Below, one piece after another: positions 32,577 through 41,111 of a DNA stretch of 64,000 nt (positions are counted from its first letter, which is position 1; every line of letters starts with the position of its first letter). Origin of the DNA: Haloprofundus halobius (lineage in GTDB: Archaea > Halobacteriota > Halobacteria > Halobacteriales > Haloferacaceae); NCBI RefSeq assembly GCF_020097835.1, contig NZ_CP083666.1:1984001-2048000 (forward strand), read 5' to 3'. Both the position numbers and the translations under genes were made by a program. A model generated the notes under the pieces. It saw only the letters and a program-made list of their open reading frames with translations, did not search any database and was not told the DNA's origin.

Positions 32577-33364
32577 TGACGACGCCCGACACGATTCGAC
32601 GAATCTCGGTCCCCGTCGCAACCCGCGCGCCGACGGGTGCGACGAACGCGCACCTCGTCGGCGACGACTCCGCACTCCTCGTCGACCCGGCCGCACGGAC
32701 CGACGAACTCGACTCGCTGGTCGCCGCGTCGACCGTCGAGCACATCGCCGTCACGCACACCCATTCCGACCACGTCGGCGCTGTCGCCGACTACACCGAA
32801 CAGACGGGCGCGACGGTGTGGGCGCGTCGCTGGCGCGAGGACCGGTTCGAGCGAGCGACGGGAATCGAACCCGACCGGACGTTCGTCGAGGGGACCGAAA
32901 TCGAGACTGACGCCGGGCCGGTCACTGCCTTCGATACCCCCGGCCACGCCGTCGACCACGTCGCATTCGGCGTCGGTGACGAGGTACTCTGTGGCGATTT
33001 AGCCGTCGTCGAGGGGAGCGTCGTCGTCGGGGCGCCCGAAGGCGACGTTCGCGCGTACCTGACCGCACTCCGGCGACTGCGCGCGAAAGATCCGGCGAGA
33101 CTGCTGCCCGGTCACGGCCCGGAGATCGACGACCCGAGCGCGACGCTCGAACGACTGATTCGCCATCGACTCGGCCGAGAAGCGAAGGTCCGAGAGGCGA
33201 TTCAGGGCGGGGTGACGACTATCGATGACGTGCTTGACGCCGCCTACGACAGGGACTTAACGGGCGTCGAGGATTTGGCGCGAGCGACGGTCGTCGCGCA
33301 CGTCGAGAAGTTGGCACACGAGGGATGGGTCGTGTGGGACGGCGAGCGGGTTCGGCCGCTGTAA
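32576..33364 (+). CDS. metallo-beta-lactamase fold hydrolase
   Basis: A 262-residue MBL-fold protein with the metal motif HTHSDHVGAVADY (HxHxDH), then FDTPGHAVDHVAFG supplying the next His and LLPGHGPEI the last. The C-terminal ~60 residues (LIRHRLGREAKVREAIQGGV onward) resemble the winged-helix tail of LACTB2/glyoxalase II-like members. It is joined to the radical SAM gene by a TGATG overlap, so both likely work on one pathway. The substrate is not evident. Confidence 0.9.
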   Translation: MTTPDTIRRISVPVATRAPTGATNAHLVGDDSALLVDPAARTDELDSLVAASTVEHIAVTHTHSDHVGAVADYTEQTGATVWARRWREDRFERATGIEPDRTFVEGTEIETDAGPVTAFDTPGHAVDHVAFGVGDEVLCGDLAVVEGSVVVGAPEGDVRAYLTALRRLRAKDPARLLPGHGPEIDDPSATLERLIRHRLGREAKVREAIQGGVTTIDDVLDAAYDRDLTGVEDLARATVVAHVEKLAHEGWVVWDGERVRPL

Positions 33365-33385
33365 GCCGCTGTTCTTGGGCGACAG

Positions 33386-33472
33386 CTACGTATTCGCGAC
33401 GTAGTTCTCCAGCGCCTCGACGGCGACGCTCGAAGCCTCCGACACCGACCCGCTACTCCCACCGATAGACAT
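33386..33472 (-). CDS. possible 28-residue micro-protein
   Basis: In the gap between the MBL gene and surE the minus strand has an open frame of 28 codons, MSIGGSSGSVSEASSVAVEA and eight more residues (ending NYVANT), with ATG at 33470-33472 and TAG at 33386-33388. The composition is typical of coding haloarchaeal sequence, acidic and GC-third-position rich, but the length gives little power. No family recognised. It could also be the remnant of a longer gene. Confidence 0.3.
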   Translation of the reverse strand: MSIGGSSGSVSEASSVAVEALENYVANT

Positions 33473-33501
33473 TCGTAGCGGAGCGTCATCGACCCGAACG
33501 A

Positions 33502-34386
33502 ATGCAGTCGCCGCGAGTGCTTCTGACGAACGACGACGGAATCGACGCGCCCGGAATCGAGGCGCTGTACCGCGAACTCCGGACCGTCGCCGACGTGACG
33601 GTCATCGCCCCCGACGAGAACCAGAGCGGGATGGGCCGCACGCGAAACGGCGCGGTCACGCTCCGCGACCACGAGTGGGGCTACCGCCTCGCCGGGACGC
33701 CCGCCGACTGCGTCGCGTTCGGCCTCGGTGGTTCGGACGCCGAGTTCGACGCCGTCGTCTCCGGCATCAACGACAGTCCGAATCTCGGCAACTACGTCGT
33801 CGGCCGTTCGGGAACTGTCGGCGCGGGCATCGAAGCCTCCTTCCTCGGTACACCGGCCATCGCCGTCTCGGCGTACCACTCCGAAGATTTCCACTGCCAC
33901 CCCGGCGAGGCGTACGACTTCACCCGACCCGCAGTCGTCGCCCGCAACCTGCTCGAACGGGTCTGGGAGACAGCGGTGTTCGACGACGTGGACCTGCTGA
34001 ACGTCAACGCGCCCGTCGACGTCGACGCGCCGTCGCTCCGACTGACGCACGTGCTGGCCGACTACGCGCAGTCGGTGGAGGACGTGGTCGTGGAAGACGA
34101 CCCGGCCGCCGACGGTGGGTCCGCTGACGGTGGTCCCGACGACGAGTCGGAGGTGACCGACCGTGACGTGCGACTGGTCGACCAGACGTGGCCCCACGTC
34201 GTCGGCTTCGGCAACCCGATGCCGGGCATCGACGAGCACCGCGAGCGCTACCCGGCGAACAGCGACCGGCGGGCGATCGTCGACGGCTCTGTGAGCGTCT
34301 CGCCGCTGTCGATGACCCACGAGTACGTCGAGACGCCGGCACTCGACGCGGTGGTCGATTCCGTGGCGTCGTCGCTCACGGAGTGA
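33502..34386 (+). CDS. surE: 5'/3'-nucleotidase SurE
   Basis: A 294-residue survival protein E. LLTNDDGIDAPGIEALY at the start carries the paired Asp metal ligands, APDENQSGMGRTRN the Ser/Asn substrate loop, and VVSGINDSPNLGNYVV the conserved Asn region. SurE removes phosphate from nucleoside 5'- and 3'-monophosphates with a divalent metal. It is longer than bacterial SurE (~250) by an acidic DGGSADGGPDDESE insertion near residue 205, typical of halophiles. Confidence 0.96.
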   Translation: MQSPRVLLTNDDGIDAPGIEALYRELRTVADVTVIAPDENQSGMGRTRNGAVTLRDHEWGYRLAGTPADCVAFGLGGSDAEFDAVVSGINDSPNLGNYVVGRSGTVGAGIEASFLGTPAIAVSAYHSEDFHCHPGEAYDFTRPAVVARNLLERVWETAVFDDVDLLNVNAPVDVDAPSLRLTHVLADYAQSVEDVVVEDDPAADGGSADGGPDDESEVTDRDVRLVDQTWPHVVGFGNPMPGIDEHRERYPANSDRRAIVDGSVSVSPLSMTHEYVETPALDAVVDSVASSLTE

Positions 34387-34443
34387 GCAGAGAGGGAGGA
34401 CGACGCCGTTTTTACCCTCCGCCGCCGAAACGGAACCGAACAG

Positions 34444-35121
34444 ATGGAGTCTCTCGAAACCGAACTGGAGCGAGCGAGGGAGCTCGACACCGACGAGTTA
34501 GCCGACGCTATCGAGTCCATCGGCTTCGAGTGTACTCGATGCGGGGCGTGTTGCAAAGGGTACACCGACGCCGACGGCGACGCGGAACCGCACACCGCGA
34601 CGGTGTTCCCCGACGAGGTTCGGAAACTGGACGGCGCAACGTCGGAAGACTACGATTGGCGCGACGTCGCCCGACCGATGCCGTACGGCCTCTCGGAGAA
34701 TGCGAACGGCGAACTCGAAGGCGAGACGTTCGAGTGGGCGCTGCAGACCGACGCCTGCGGCGACTGCACGTTCTACGAGGAAGACGAGAAGGGAATGGGC
34801 GCGTGCGCGGTCCACGAGAACCGCCCGCTCATCTGCCGAACCTACCCGTTTTCGGTCGTTCTCGGGGGAACCGCGCAACCGATGGGCGAGGCCGTCGACG
34901 AGGAGGGGATGGTTCGCGCCCACGAGTGCGAGGGACTCGGCCGCGACATCTCCCGGACGGACGCCGAGAGGCTCGCGGCGGCGGTGAAGGCGCGCGCCGT
35001 CCGAGAGATAACGGAGGCGATGGGAGTCCACGACAACTACGCGCCGACCGACCGTGCGTCGGGGGAGGTCGTCGTCCACGACTCCGAGGGAGCGAAGCGA
35101 CCGGACGGCACGCCGCGGTAG
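34444..35121 (+). CDS. YkgJ family cysteine cluster protein
   Basis: A 225-residue protein with the YkgJ/Fe-S cluster pattern: FECTRCGACCKGYTD, then ACGDCTFYEEDEKGMGACAV and NRPLICRTYPF. The eight Cys are those expected to bind a zinc ion or Fe-S centre. Members of this group have been linked to flagellin lysine methylation (FliB) or are of unknown function. TTTTTACCC at about 34410 fits a promoter near -30. The C-terminal tail is acidic and variable. Confidence 0.88.
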   Translation: MESLETELERARELDTDELADAIESIGFECTRCGACCKGYTDADGDAEPHTATVFPDEVRKLDGATSEDYDWRDVARPMPYGLSENANGELEGETFEWALQTDACGDCTFYEEDEKGMGACAVHENRPLICRTYPFSVVLGGTAQPMGEAVDEEGMVRAHECEGLGRDISRTDAERLAAAVKARAVREITEAMGVHDNYAPTDRASGEVVVHDSEGAKRPDGTPR

Positions 35122-35205
35122 CCGACTGCTCGCGGCGCTCGTGTATCAGCGGTCGGAACAGTGTTAGCGGCGGTACATCTTTAACGCCGGACACCGAGCC
35201 ACACG

Positions 35206-35631
35206 ATGGAGGTCTCTCCCTTGGAAATCTCAGATAAACTCCTGTGTCTGTTCAGCGCGGAAGTCCGCAGCGACGGCGACTCCTACACCGTCGAAATCCC
35301 CCGTCGAGAGGTCGAAGCCGGTTCCATCGAATCGGGTGAGACGTACCGTGTCGCGCTCATCTCGCGCGAGACGAACGCCGGCACGTCGGCCGAGACGACG
35401 ACGACGGCGACCGACACCGACACCGACGAACCGCAACCGCCGGTCGAGGTCGGCGAACTGCGCTACGTCGAAATCGAGGACATCGGCAAACAGGGCGACG
35501 GTATCGCCCGCGTCGAACGCGGCTACGTCATCATCGTCCCCGACGCGGACGTCGGCGAGCGGGTGAAGATCGAGATAACGGAAGTGAAGTCGAACTTCGC
35601 CGTCGGCGAAGTTATCGAAGACGAGTTCTGA
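35206..35631 (+). CDS. TRAM domain protein
   Basis: A 141-residue protein. The first half (VSPLEISDKLLCLFSAEVRS) is a small beta module, then an acidic Thr/Asp linker, and a C-terminal TRAM domain of about 60 residues: VEIEDIGKQGDGIARVERGY, VIIVPDADVGERVKIEI and FAVGEVIEDEF. TRAM domains bind tRNA or other RNAs and occur as RNA chaperones in archaea; stand-alone versions are common in haloarchaea. It has its own promoter-like ATCTTTAACG about 30 bases upstream. Confidence 0.9.
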   Translation: MEVSPLEISDKLLCLFSAEVRSDGDSYTVEIPRREVEAGSIESGETYRVALISRETNAGTSAETTTTATDTDTDEPQPPVEVGELRYVEIEDIGKQGDGIARVERGYVIIVPDADVGERVKIEITEVKSNFAVGEVIEDEF

Positions 35632-35659
35632 GCCGCCGGACGTCGCAGGTAGGGGTTCG

Positions 35660-36367
35660 TCAGATGACTTCTGCGTTCCAGTACGACACCGACGAGAGCT
35701 TCTCGCCGAGTTCGTTGTCCCGTATCGTCTCGTCTAACTCGCGGAGCTCTCCGGCGATGCCGTTGGGAATCTTTCGATAGAGACCGTAGGGGAGGATGAA
35801 GTCGTGCGACTCGTCGGCCAGTTTCAGTCCGGCCCCCGAGAGCAGTCGCTCGACGTCCTCGCGCGAGTAGAGGTGTGAGCCCATCGGCAAGAGCCAGTTG
35901 TAGACGACCCGCGTGCTGAAACTGTTGAACGTATCGAAGAACACCTGTTGCTTCGAGACGCGACACATCTCCGCGAGAAACTTCGCCGGCGTATCGGCGA
36001 GATGGAAGAATCGCATCGCCATCACCGCGTCGAAATGGTCGTCCGGGAACGGGAGCCGGGCGGCGTCGCCGCGGATAAACTCGATGCGGTCGGCGATGCC
36101 GGCGCTCCGGGCTTTCTGTCGTCCCTGCGCCATCATCGCCGCCGAGATGTCGAGTCCGACGACGTTGGCACCGCGTTCGGCGAGCGCGACCGTGAACCGA
36201 CCGGTTCCGCACGCGATTTCGAGCACGTCCTTCCCCTCGACCGGTCCGAGCGCCGACAGCACCGCCTTCTTCTCGCGGCGGTCGATGAGTCTCCCGCCCT
36301 TCGAGAACCGCTTCGAGTCGTACTCGCGGGCTACGTCGTCGGCCTGGTACCACTCCTGTCCTTTCAC
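35660..36367 (-). CDS. class I SAM-dependent methyltransferase
   Basis: A 235-residue methyltransferase. VLEIACGTGRFTVALAERGA is motif I (SAM binding), NVVGLDISAAMMAQ the acidic loop, and GDAARLPFPDDHFDAVMAM motif II. A C-terminal YSREDVERLLSGAGLKL extends the fold. The start is taken as GTG 36367 (VKGQEWYQADDVAREYDS) after GGAGGT; upstream in-frame ATGs precede poor coding sequence. The substrate, perhaps a quinone or lipid given the UbiE-like form, is not evident. Confidence 0.85.
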   Translation of the reverse strand: MKGQEWYQADDVAREYDSKRFSKGGRLIDRREKKAVLSALGPVEGKDVLEIACGTGRFTVALAERGANVVGLDISAAMMAQGRQKARSAGIADRIEFIRGDAARLPFPDDHFDAVMAMRFFHLADTPAKFLAEMCRVSKQQVFFDTFNSFSTRVVYNWLLPMGSHLYSREDVERLLSGAGLKLADESHDFILPYGLYRKIPNGIAGELRELDETIRDNELGEKLSSVSYWNAEVI

Positions 36368-36465
36368 GCTACCTCCGACTGCACGCCGAAACACCAAAAC
36401 CGTACTGGATGACAGGTCGGCGTCCGTGTACTGTGGCTTATGCGTACACATGGCATAGTATCCGT

Positions 36466-36621
36466 ATGGCCATCTGCCGTCGGTGCGGGGCCGACCATCC
36501 ACCGGAGGAGTTGATTCGTCATGAACTCCCGGGGCTGACGCTGGTTCACTGTCCGGACTGCCGGGGGTTCATGGGTCGCTACCGGCGACACGGCGACGCG
36601 CCGCGGACCGACCGTCGGTGA
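36466..36621 (+). CDS. small zinc-finger protein
   Basis: A 51-residue protein, MAICRRCGADHPPEELIRHE then LPGLTLVHCPDCRGFMGRYR, with two CxxC pairs spaced as in a zinc ribbon. The frame extends upstream, but ATG 36466 lies just after AT-rich promoter-like sequence and starts the Cys module. It is divergent from the methyltransferase. I do not recognise a named family; micro-proteins of this type are numerous in haloarchaea. Confidence 0.65.
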   Translation: MAICRRCGADHPPEELIRHELPGLTLVHCPDCRGFMGRYRRHGDAPRTDRR

Positions 36622-36632
36622 GGCGAGAGCGC

Positions 36633-37025
36633 TCACCCGCTAGTGACGACGTGGTCTGCCGGGATGCGGACGATGACGCGGGGTCCCGACTCGTCGCCGA
36701 GGTGCGGGTACTCGTCGACGCCCATATACTGCTTGGCCAGTTTGTTGATGTGGTCGACGGCTCCCTCCTCGGTGAGGGTCGCCTCGCCGCGAATCGAGAC
36801 GTACCGGTACGGGTCCTCGGGGTCGAGAACGGAGACGCTCACGTTCGGTTCCTGCCTGAGGTTTCTCTCCTTGCGCCGCCCTCGGGCGGTGTTTATCAGC
36901 ACGGCCTCTCGGCCGTCGTGGTCGACCCACACCGGCGTCACCTGCGGCGTTCCGTCGGGTAGCACCGTGGCGATGTGGGCGAACGACTCCTTCTCCAGAA
37001 TGTCTACGTGCGACGCTGGAATCAC
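36633..37025 (-). CDS. PPOX-class F420-dependent protein
   Basis: A 130-residue split-barrel flavin/F420-binding protein. VIPASHVDILEKESFAHIAT, LPDGTPQVTPVWVDHDGREA and VLINTARGRRKERNLRQEPN match PPOX-class F420-dependent oxidoreductases, which use F420 or FMN. The start GTG at 37025 begins the family's usual IPASH segment; a TTG at 37052 is in frame upstream. A TATATATT at 37074-37081 lies at -25 from that TTG, so the true transcript start may be there. Substrate unknown. Confidence 0.85.
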   Translation of the reverse strand: MIPASHVDILEKESFAHIATVLPDGTPQVTPVWVDHDGREAVLINTARGRRKERNLRQEPNVSVSVLDPEDPYRYVSIRGEATLTEEGAVDHINKLAKQYMGVDEYPHLGDESGPRVIVRIPADHVVTSG

Positions 37026-37163
37026 GTTTGACTCATCGGTGTGCGCCGTCAAAACCCTTCTCAGAGGGGTGGCATATATATTGATATTAGGAAATAAAAC
37101 AGTCTGGATACGTATGCCGCATATGTAGCCAAACTTTACCACGGACCGAGCGTAGATGTGGGT

Positions 37164-37436
37164 ATGAGCACCACCACCGCGGAGACCAGCCAACAGGACC
37201 GCCTCTCGGAGTCGGAGTTTCGTGACCGTCTCCGCGAACTTCCGCCGAGCGCGAAACTCGTCGCGAAGGTTCTAGAGGGCGACTCGCCGCTGTCGCAGGG
37301 CCAACTCGCCGAGGAGTCGCTGCTGCCCGACCGGACCGTCCGCTACGCGCTGAACCGCCTCGAAGACTCCGACCTCGTCGGTTCGCGCTACAGTTTCAAG
37401 GACGCGCGCAAACAGGTGTACTTCCTCAACACGTAA
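37164..37436 (+). CDS. winged helix-turn-helix transcriptional regulator
   Basis: A 90-residue DNA-binding protein. LPPSAKLVAKVLEGDSPLSQ and GQLAEESLLPDRTVRYALNR followed by LEDSDLVGSRYSFKDARKQV trace a MarR/TrmB-like winged helix: turn, recognition helix and wing. It is a stand-alone domain without ligand-binding part. The ATG at 37164 is preferred over GTG 37158. It is divergent from the PPOX gene, so the shared region 37026-37163 may carry its own operator. Targets unknown. Confidence 0.85.
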   Translation: MSTTTAETSQQDRLSESEFRDRLRELPPSAKLVAKVLEGDSPLSQGQLAEESLLPDRTVRYALNRLEDSDLVGSRYSFKDARKQVYFLNT

Positions 37437-37550
37437 CCGCCGCGCAGACGCTGCGGCCGCTTTTCGAACGATGTGAGTCCGCCGAGAGCGGTCGTCGAGC
37501 GCGACACCGGGCGCGTGCTCGGCCCTCCTCGCGCGCATTTTCGACAGCTC

Positions 37551-37604
37551 GTCTCTCGCGAGATACCTCTCTCTCGCGTGATACCCGTCTCTCGCGTGAC
37601 GACG
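37551..37604 (+). repeat. three tandem 18-bp repeats upstream of the glycosyltransferase
   Basis: Units at 37551-37568 (GTCTCTCGCGAGATACCT), 37569-37586 (CTCTCTCGCGTGATACCC) and 37587-37604 (GTCTCTCGCGTGACGACG) share the core CTCTCGCGtGA at an exact 18-base period. They end about 55 bases upstream of the TATA box at 37659 in a gene-free stretch (37437-37688). Spaced direct repeats here suggest binding sites for a multimeric regulator. Confidence 0.6.
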
Positions 37605-37658
37605 ACCGATGTCTCCGTCCGAGTGACTGACATCTGTCGCGAGCGGACGGTGGCGAAA

Positions 37659-37666
37659 TTTAAATA
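37659..37666 (+). promoter_or_regulatory. TATA box of the glycosyltransferase gene
   Basis: TTTAAATA, preceded by a purine-rich CGAAA BRE-like element, stands about 26 bases before the ATG at 37689. That distance fits a leaderless haloarchaeal mRNA. Confidence 0.65.
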
Positions 37667-37688
37667 GCTCGTTGCATACTGGAGGGGT

Positions 37689-38597
37689 ATGGAACTCTCG
37701 GTCGTCGTCCCGACACTCAACAGCCGGGACCAACTCGCGGCCAGCCTCGACGCGCTGGCAGCGACTGCGCCGGACGCGGAGGTGGTGGTCGTCAACGGCC
37801 CCTCGGCGGACGGGACGACCGGGATGGTCCGCGACCGAGACGACGTGGACGTGCTCGTCGAGGTGTCGGCGCGGACGCTCAACGTCGCGCGCAACGCGGG
37901 TATCGAGGTCGCCTCCGGCGACGCCGTCGCCTTCGTGGGCCACGACCTCCTCGTCGAGGAGACGTGGCGCGACGCCGTCGTCGACGGGTTGGCCGACGCC
38001 GACGCCGTCACCGGCCCCACCCACCGGACGCTCCGCGCGGGGATGACGACCGAGACACCGGAACACCGCCGCATCCGCGACCGCGAGGTGACGTACTTCG
38101 GCGGCGGCAACGTCGCCTTCCGAAGCGAGATACTGGCGAAACTGGACGGATTCGACGAGTATCTCGAAACCGGCGGCGCGCGCGACGCCGCCCACCGCCT
38201 CGCCGGACTCGGCGGCACCGTCTCGTGGCAACCGGAGGCGTGCGTCCGCCGCGAGTACGAGACGGAGGCCGACGGCGGGACCGACCGCAGAGACCTCCAC
38301 TGGAAGTACCGCGCGCTGGCGTACCGGTTGGTGAAGAACTACGGACTCCGCCCGACCACAGTCCGGCGAACGCTGTCACACGCCGGCAGCGACGCGACAG
38401 CCGCCGCCCGCGACGTCGTCCGCGGCGAGACGACCCCGACCGGGTGGGTCGGCAACGGCCGCGACGTCGTCGTCGGCATCTCGATGGGCACCTCCGACGG
38501 ATTCGTCGCCCGCGCCCGGGACCGCTCGGCAACCCGGAACCCCCACGGCGTCTCCAAGCGCGCCGACCGTGCCGTCGCGCGGTACGACTGGCGCTGA
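37689..38597 (+). CDS. family 2 glycosyltransferase
   Basis: A 302-residue GT-A enzyme. MELSVVVPTLNSRDQLAASL is the first strand and nucleotide-sugar loop, VVVNGPSADGTTGMV the second Asp-containing loop, LNVARNAGIEVASGDAVAFV the family signature, and TYFGGGNVAFRSEILAKLDG the acceptor-side GGGN motif. No membrane span is visible, so it acts at the cytoplasmic face, likely in glycan or glycolipid assembly. It follows a strong TATA box and three 18-base repeats. Confidence 0.9.
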   Translation: MELSVVVPTLNSRDQLAASLDALAATAPDAEVVVVNGPSADGTTGMVRDRDDVDVLVEVSARTLNVARNAGIEVASGDAVAFVGHDLLVEETWRDAVVDGLADADAVTGPTHRTLRAGMTTETPEHRRIRDREVTYFGGGNVAFRSEILAKLDGFDEYLETGGARDAAHRLAGLGGTVSWQPEACVRREYETEADGGTDRRDLHWKYRALAYRLVKNYGLRPTTVRRTLSHAGSDATAAARDVVRGETTPTGWVGNGRDVVVGISMGTSDGFVARARDRSATRNPHGVSKRADRAVARYDWR

Positions 38598-38785
38598 ACG
38601 CGCCGCGGCCGTCGCCGCCGTTCGGACAGTACTGCTCCGGTTCTCCGAGCGCTCGGTCCACACCGGTCGTCAACTGTCGCTCAGTATAACACACGATTGT
38701 ACACTATATTTCCTCTATTTTAACAAAAGAACGAGCCAACACGTTTGTTACTCTCTGTTTGTAATTGGTAATCCCAACAGATAGT

Positions 38786-40231
38786 ATGAGTGTGCAAACC
38801 AGCGGCGGGTCGGGGTTCGGCGACTACGACCGATTCGTCTACGTGACCGCAGCGCTGGCGGCGTTGAATGGGCTCCTGTTCGGTTTCGACACGGGCGTCA
38901 TCTCCGGGGCGTTCCTCTACATCGAGCGCTCGTTCCAGATGACCTCGCTGTTCGGTGTGGAACTCGGGACGGCGTGGGTCGAAGGACTGGTGGTGAGCGG
39001 CGCGCTCGTCGGGGCCGTGGTTGGCGCGGCCGTCGGCGGCCGCCTCGCGGACCGCATCGGTCGTCGGCGACTCATCCTCGTCGGAGCCACGGTGTTCTTC
39101 TTCGGCTCCCTCCTGATGGCAATCGCGCCGACGGTGGAAGTGCTGGTCATCGGGCGCATCATCGACGGTCTCGCAATCGGGTTCGCCTCGATGGTCGGGC
39201 CGCTGTACATCTCCGAGATCTCCCCGCCGAAGATTCGCGGGTCGCTCGTCTCGCTAAACCAGTTGGCGGTGACGAGCGGTATCCTCGTCTCGTACTTCGT
39301 CAACTACGCGTTCGCCGACTCGGGCGCGTGGCGCCTCATGCTCGGCGCGGGGATGATTCCGGCCGTCGTCCTCGGCGTCGGGATGCTGTTCATGCCCGAG
39401 AGCCCCCGGTGGCTCGTCGAGCAGGGCAGAGAGGACGACGCCCGCGAGGTGCTGTCGAAGACGCGGAACGAGACGACGGTCTCCGAGGAGATCGCCGACA
39501 TCAAGGAGACGGCAGCCGCCGAGGCCGGCGACATCCGAGAACTGCTCGAACCGTGGGTCCGGCCGATGCTCGTCGTCGGTATCGGACTCGCGGCGTTCCA
39601 GCAGGTGACCGGCATCAACACGGTCATCTACTACGCGCCGACCATCCTCTCGTCGACCGGGTTCGGCGACTCGGCGTCCATCCTCGCGACGGTCGGTATC
39701 GGCGTCGTGAACGTCGCGATGACCGTCGTCGCCATCTCGGTCATCGACAAGGTGGGACGTCGGCCGCTACTGCTCGTCGGTCTCGGCGGCATGACGGCGA
39801 CGCTCGTTGTGCTTGGGACGGTGTTCTCCCTCCCCGGCCTCTCGGGCGTGATCGGGTGGGTGGCGACGGGGAGTCTGATGCTCTACGTCGCCTTCTTCGC
39901 CATCGGACTCGGTCCGGTGTTCTGGCTGCTCATCTCCGAGATCTACCCGCTGTCGGTCCGCGGGTCGGCCGCCGGCGTGGCGACGGTCGTCAACTGGGCG
40001 GCGAACCTTGCCGTCGCGCTCACGTTCCTGCGGGTCGTCGACCTCCTCGGCCAGAGCGGGACGTTCTGGCTCTACGCGGTGCTGAGCCTCGCGGGTCTCG
40101 CGTTCTGTTACTTCCTCGTGCCGGAGACGAAGGGCCGGTCGCTGGAGGAGATCGAGGCCGACTTCCGCGAGAGCGCCGTCGGCACCGAGGCGGTAAACAT
40201 GACCGGCGAAGAGGCTCCCGACGACGACTGA
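38786..40231 (+). CDS. MFS sugar porter
   Basis: A 481-residue transporter with 12 hydrophobic spans. NGLLFGFDTGVISGAFLYIE, GRLADRIGRRRLILVG, MPESPRWLVEQGR and PETKGRSLEEIEADF are the standard sugar-porter motifs (GRR and PETKGR signatures). The ATG at 38786 begins a short Ser/Gly-rich cytosolic tail. The AT-rich segment 38690-38785, with TATATTT near 38706, should hold the promoter. The sugar is probably a hexose or pentose, taken up by proton or sodium symport; not decidable from sequence. Confidence 0.93.
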   Translation: MSVQTSGGSGFGDYDRFVYVTAALAALNGLLFGFDTGVISGAFLYIERSFQMTSLFGVELGTAWVEGLVVSGALVGAVVGAAVGGRLADRIGRRRLILVGATVFFFGSLLMAIAPTVEVLVIGRIIDGLAIGFASMVGPLYISEISPPKIRGSLVSLNQLAVTSGILVSYFVNYAFADSGAWRLMLGAGMIPAVVLGVGMLFMPESPRWLVEQGREDDAREVLSKTRNETTVSEEIADIKETAAAEAGDIRELLEPWVRPMLVVGIGLAAFQQVTGINTVIYYAPTILSSTGFGDSASILATVGIGVVNVAMTVVAISVIDKVGRRPLLLVGLGGMTATLVVLGTVFSLPGLSGVIGWVATGSLMLYVAFFAIGLGPVFWLLISEIYPLSVRGSAAGVATVVNWAANLAVALTFLRVVDLLGQSGTFWLYAVLSLAGLAFCYFLVPETKGRSLEEIEADFRESAVGTEAVNMTGEEAPDDD

Positions 40232-40283
40232 GACGTCCGTCGAGACGCGGAGACGGCGTCTCCGCTGCTGGCCCTTCCGACTG

Positions 40284-41111
40284 TTACTGACCGCCCGGTG
40301 CGAGCGACGGAACCACCCGGGCCGGGTTTTTCGAGAACGCGCGCACCATCGCGTCCTCCGAGACGTCGAGCGTCAGCAGTTCCATGACGGCGACGTTCGG
40401 GTGGACGGTCGGCGCGCCGCTGCCGAAGAGGATGCGGTCGGGGTGTTCGAGCAACCCGCGCTCGAGCAGCGATCGGTATCTGACGGCGCTCGTGTCGAGG
40501 TAGAGTTGGTCGTACTCGTCCAGGAGTTCGAGCGCCGCCTCCATGCGTGCGAAGTCGAGCGGGAAGCCGCCGAAACTCGTCAACACGACGGGGAACGAGC
40601 GCCGGAGCACCGTCTCGGCGACCGTCGACGGCGCGAACGTCTCGGAACCGCGGACGAGCACGGGGAGTCCCACGTCGTCGAGCACGTCGAGAACGTCGTC
40701 GTCGGGCAGGCCGTCGACCGTCGGGTTGAGGACGTAGCCGTGAAACCGGTCGTCGTAGCCGTACCGCTCGGCGTCGCCGGGCGAGGTGTGGTGGTCGCGA
40801 CGCGACGCCGCGAGGTTCCGGAGTTTCGCGCCCGTCCCCGGCGACGGGTCGCGCGGTCCGTCGAGTCGGGCGAACGCCGAGAACGGACGGTCGACGCTCA
40901 GTCGCGCGACGGCGTTGTTCGCCCGGAGGTAGCCCTCGTCGTCGCGGCGGCGTCCGGCGGCGACGACGGCGTGGACGACGCCCGCTTGGTGCATCTCCCG
41001 TTCGAGTCGCTCGGGCGAGACGTCGCGCCCACGCGTCGCCACGTCGCCGGCGTCGGGGTCGAGACGCGTGTGTACGTCGACGACGCGAAATCCGTGCTCC
41101 AGTTCCAACAT
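40284..41111 (-). CDS. amidohydrolase-2-like protein lacking metal ligands
   Basis: A 275-residue TIM-barrel protein with the overall pattern of amidohydrolase family 2: an early VVDVHTRLD, a central GYVLNPTVDGLPDDDVLDVL, FPVVLTSFGGFPLDFARMEA and ILFGSGAPTVHPNVA near the end. The metal-binding HxH reads HTR (residues 14-16), the barrel His in the VLxHxGG strand is Ser, and the catalytic Asp of FGSDxP is Gly. Catalysis by the normal route is therefore unlikely. It may be a binding or regulatory relative. Confidence 0.8.
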   Translation of the reverse strand: MLELEHGFRVVDVHTRLDPDAGDVATRGRDVSPERLEREMHQAGVVHAVVAAGRRRDDEGYLRANNAVARLSVDRPFSAFARLDGPRDPSPGTGAKLRNLAASRRDHHTSPGDAERYGYDDRFHGYVLNPTVDGLPDDDVLDVLDDVGLPVLVRGSETFAPSTVAETVLRRSFPVVLTSFGGFPLDFARMEAALELLDEYDQLYLDTSAVRYRSLLERGLLEHPDRILFGSGAPTVHPNVAVMELLTLDVSEDAMVRAFSKNPARVVPSLAPGGQ

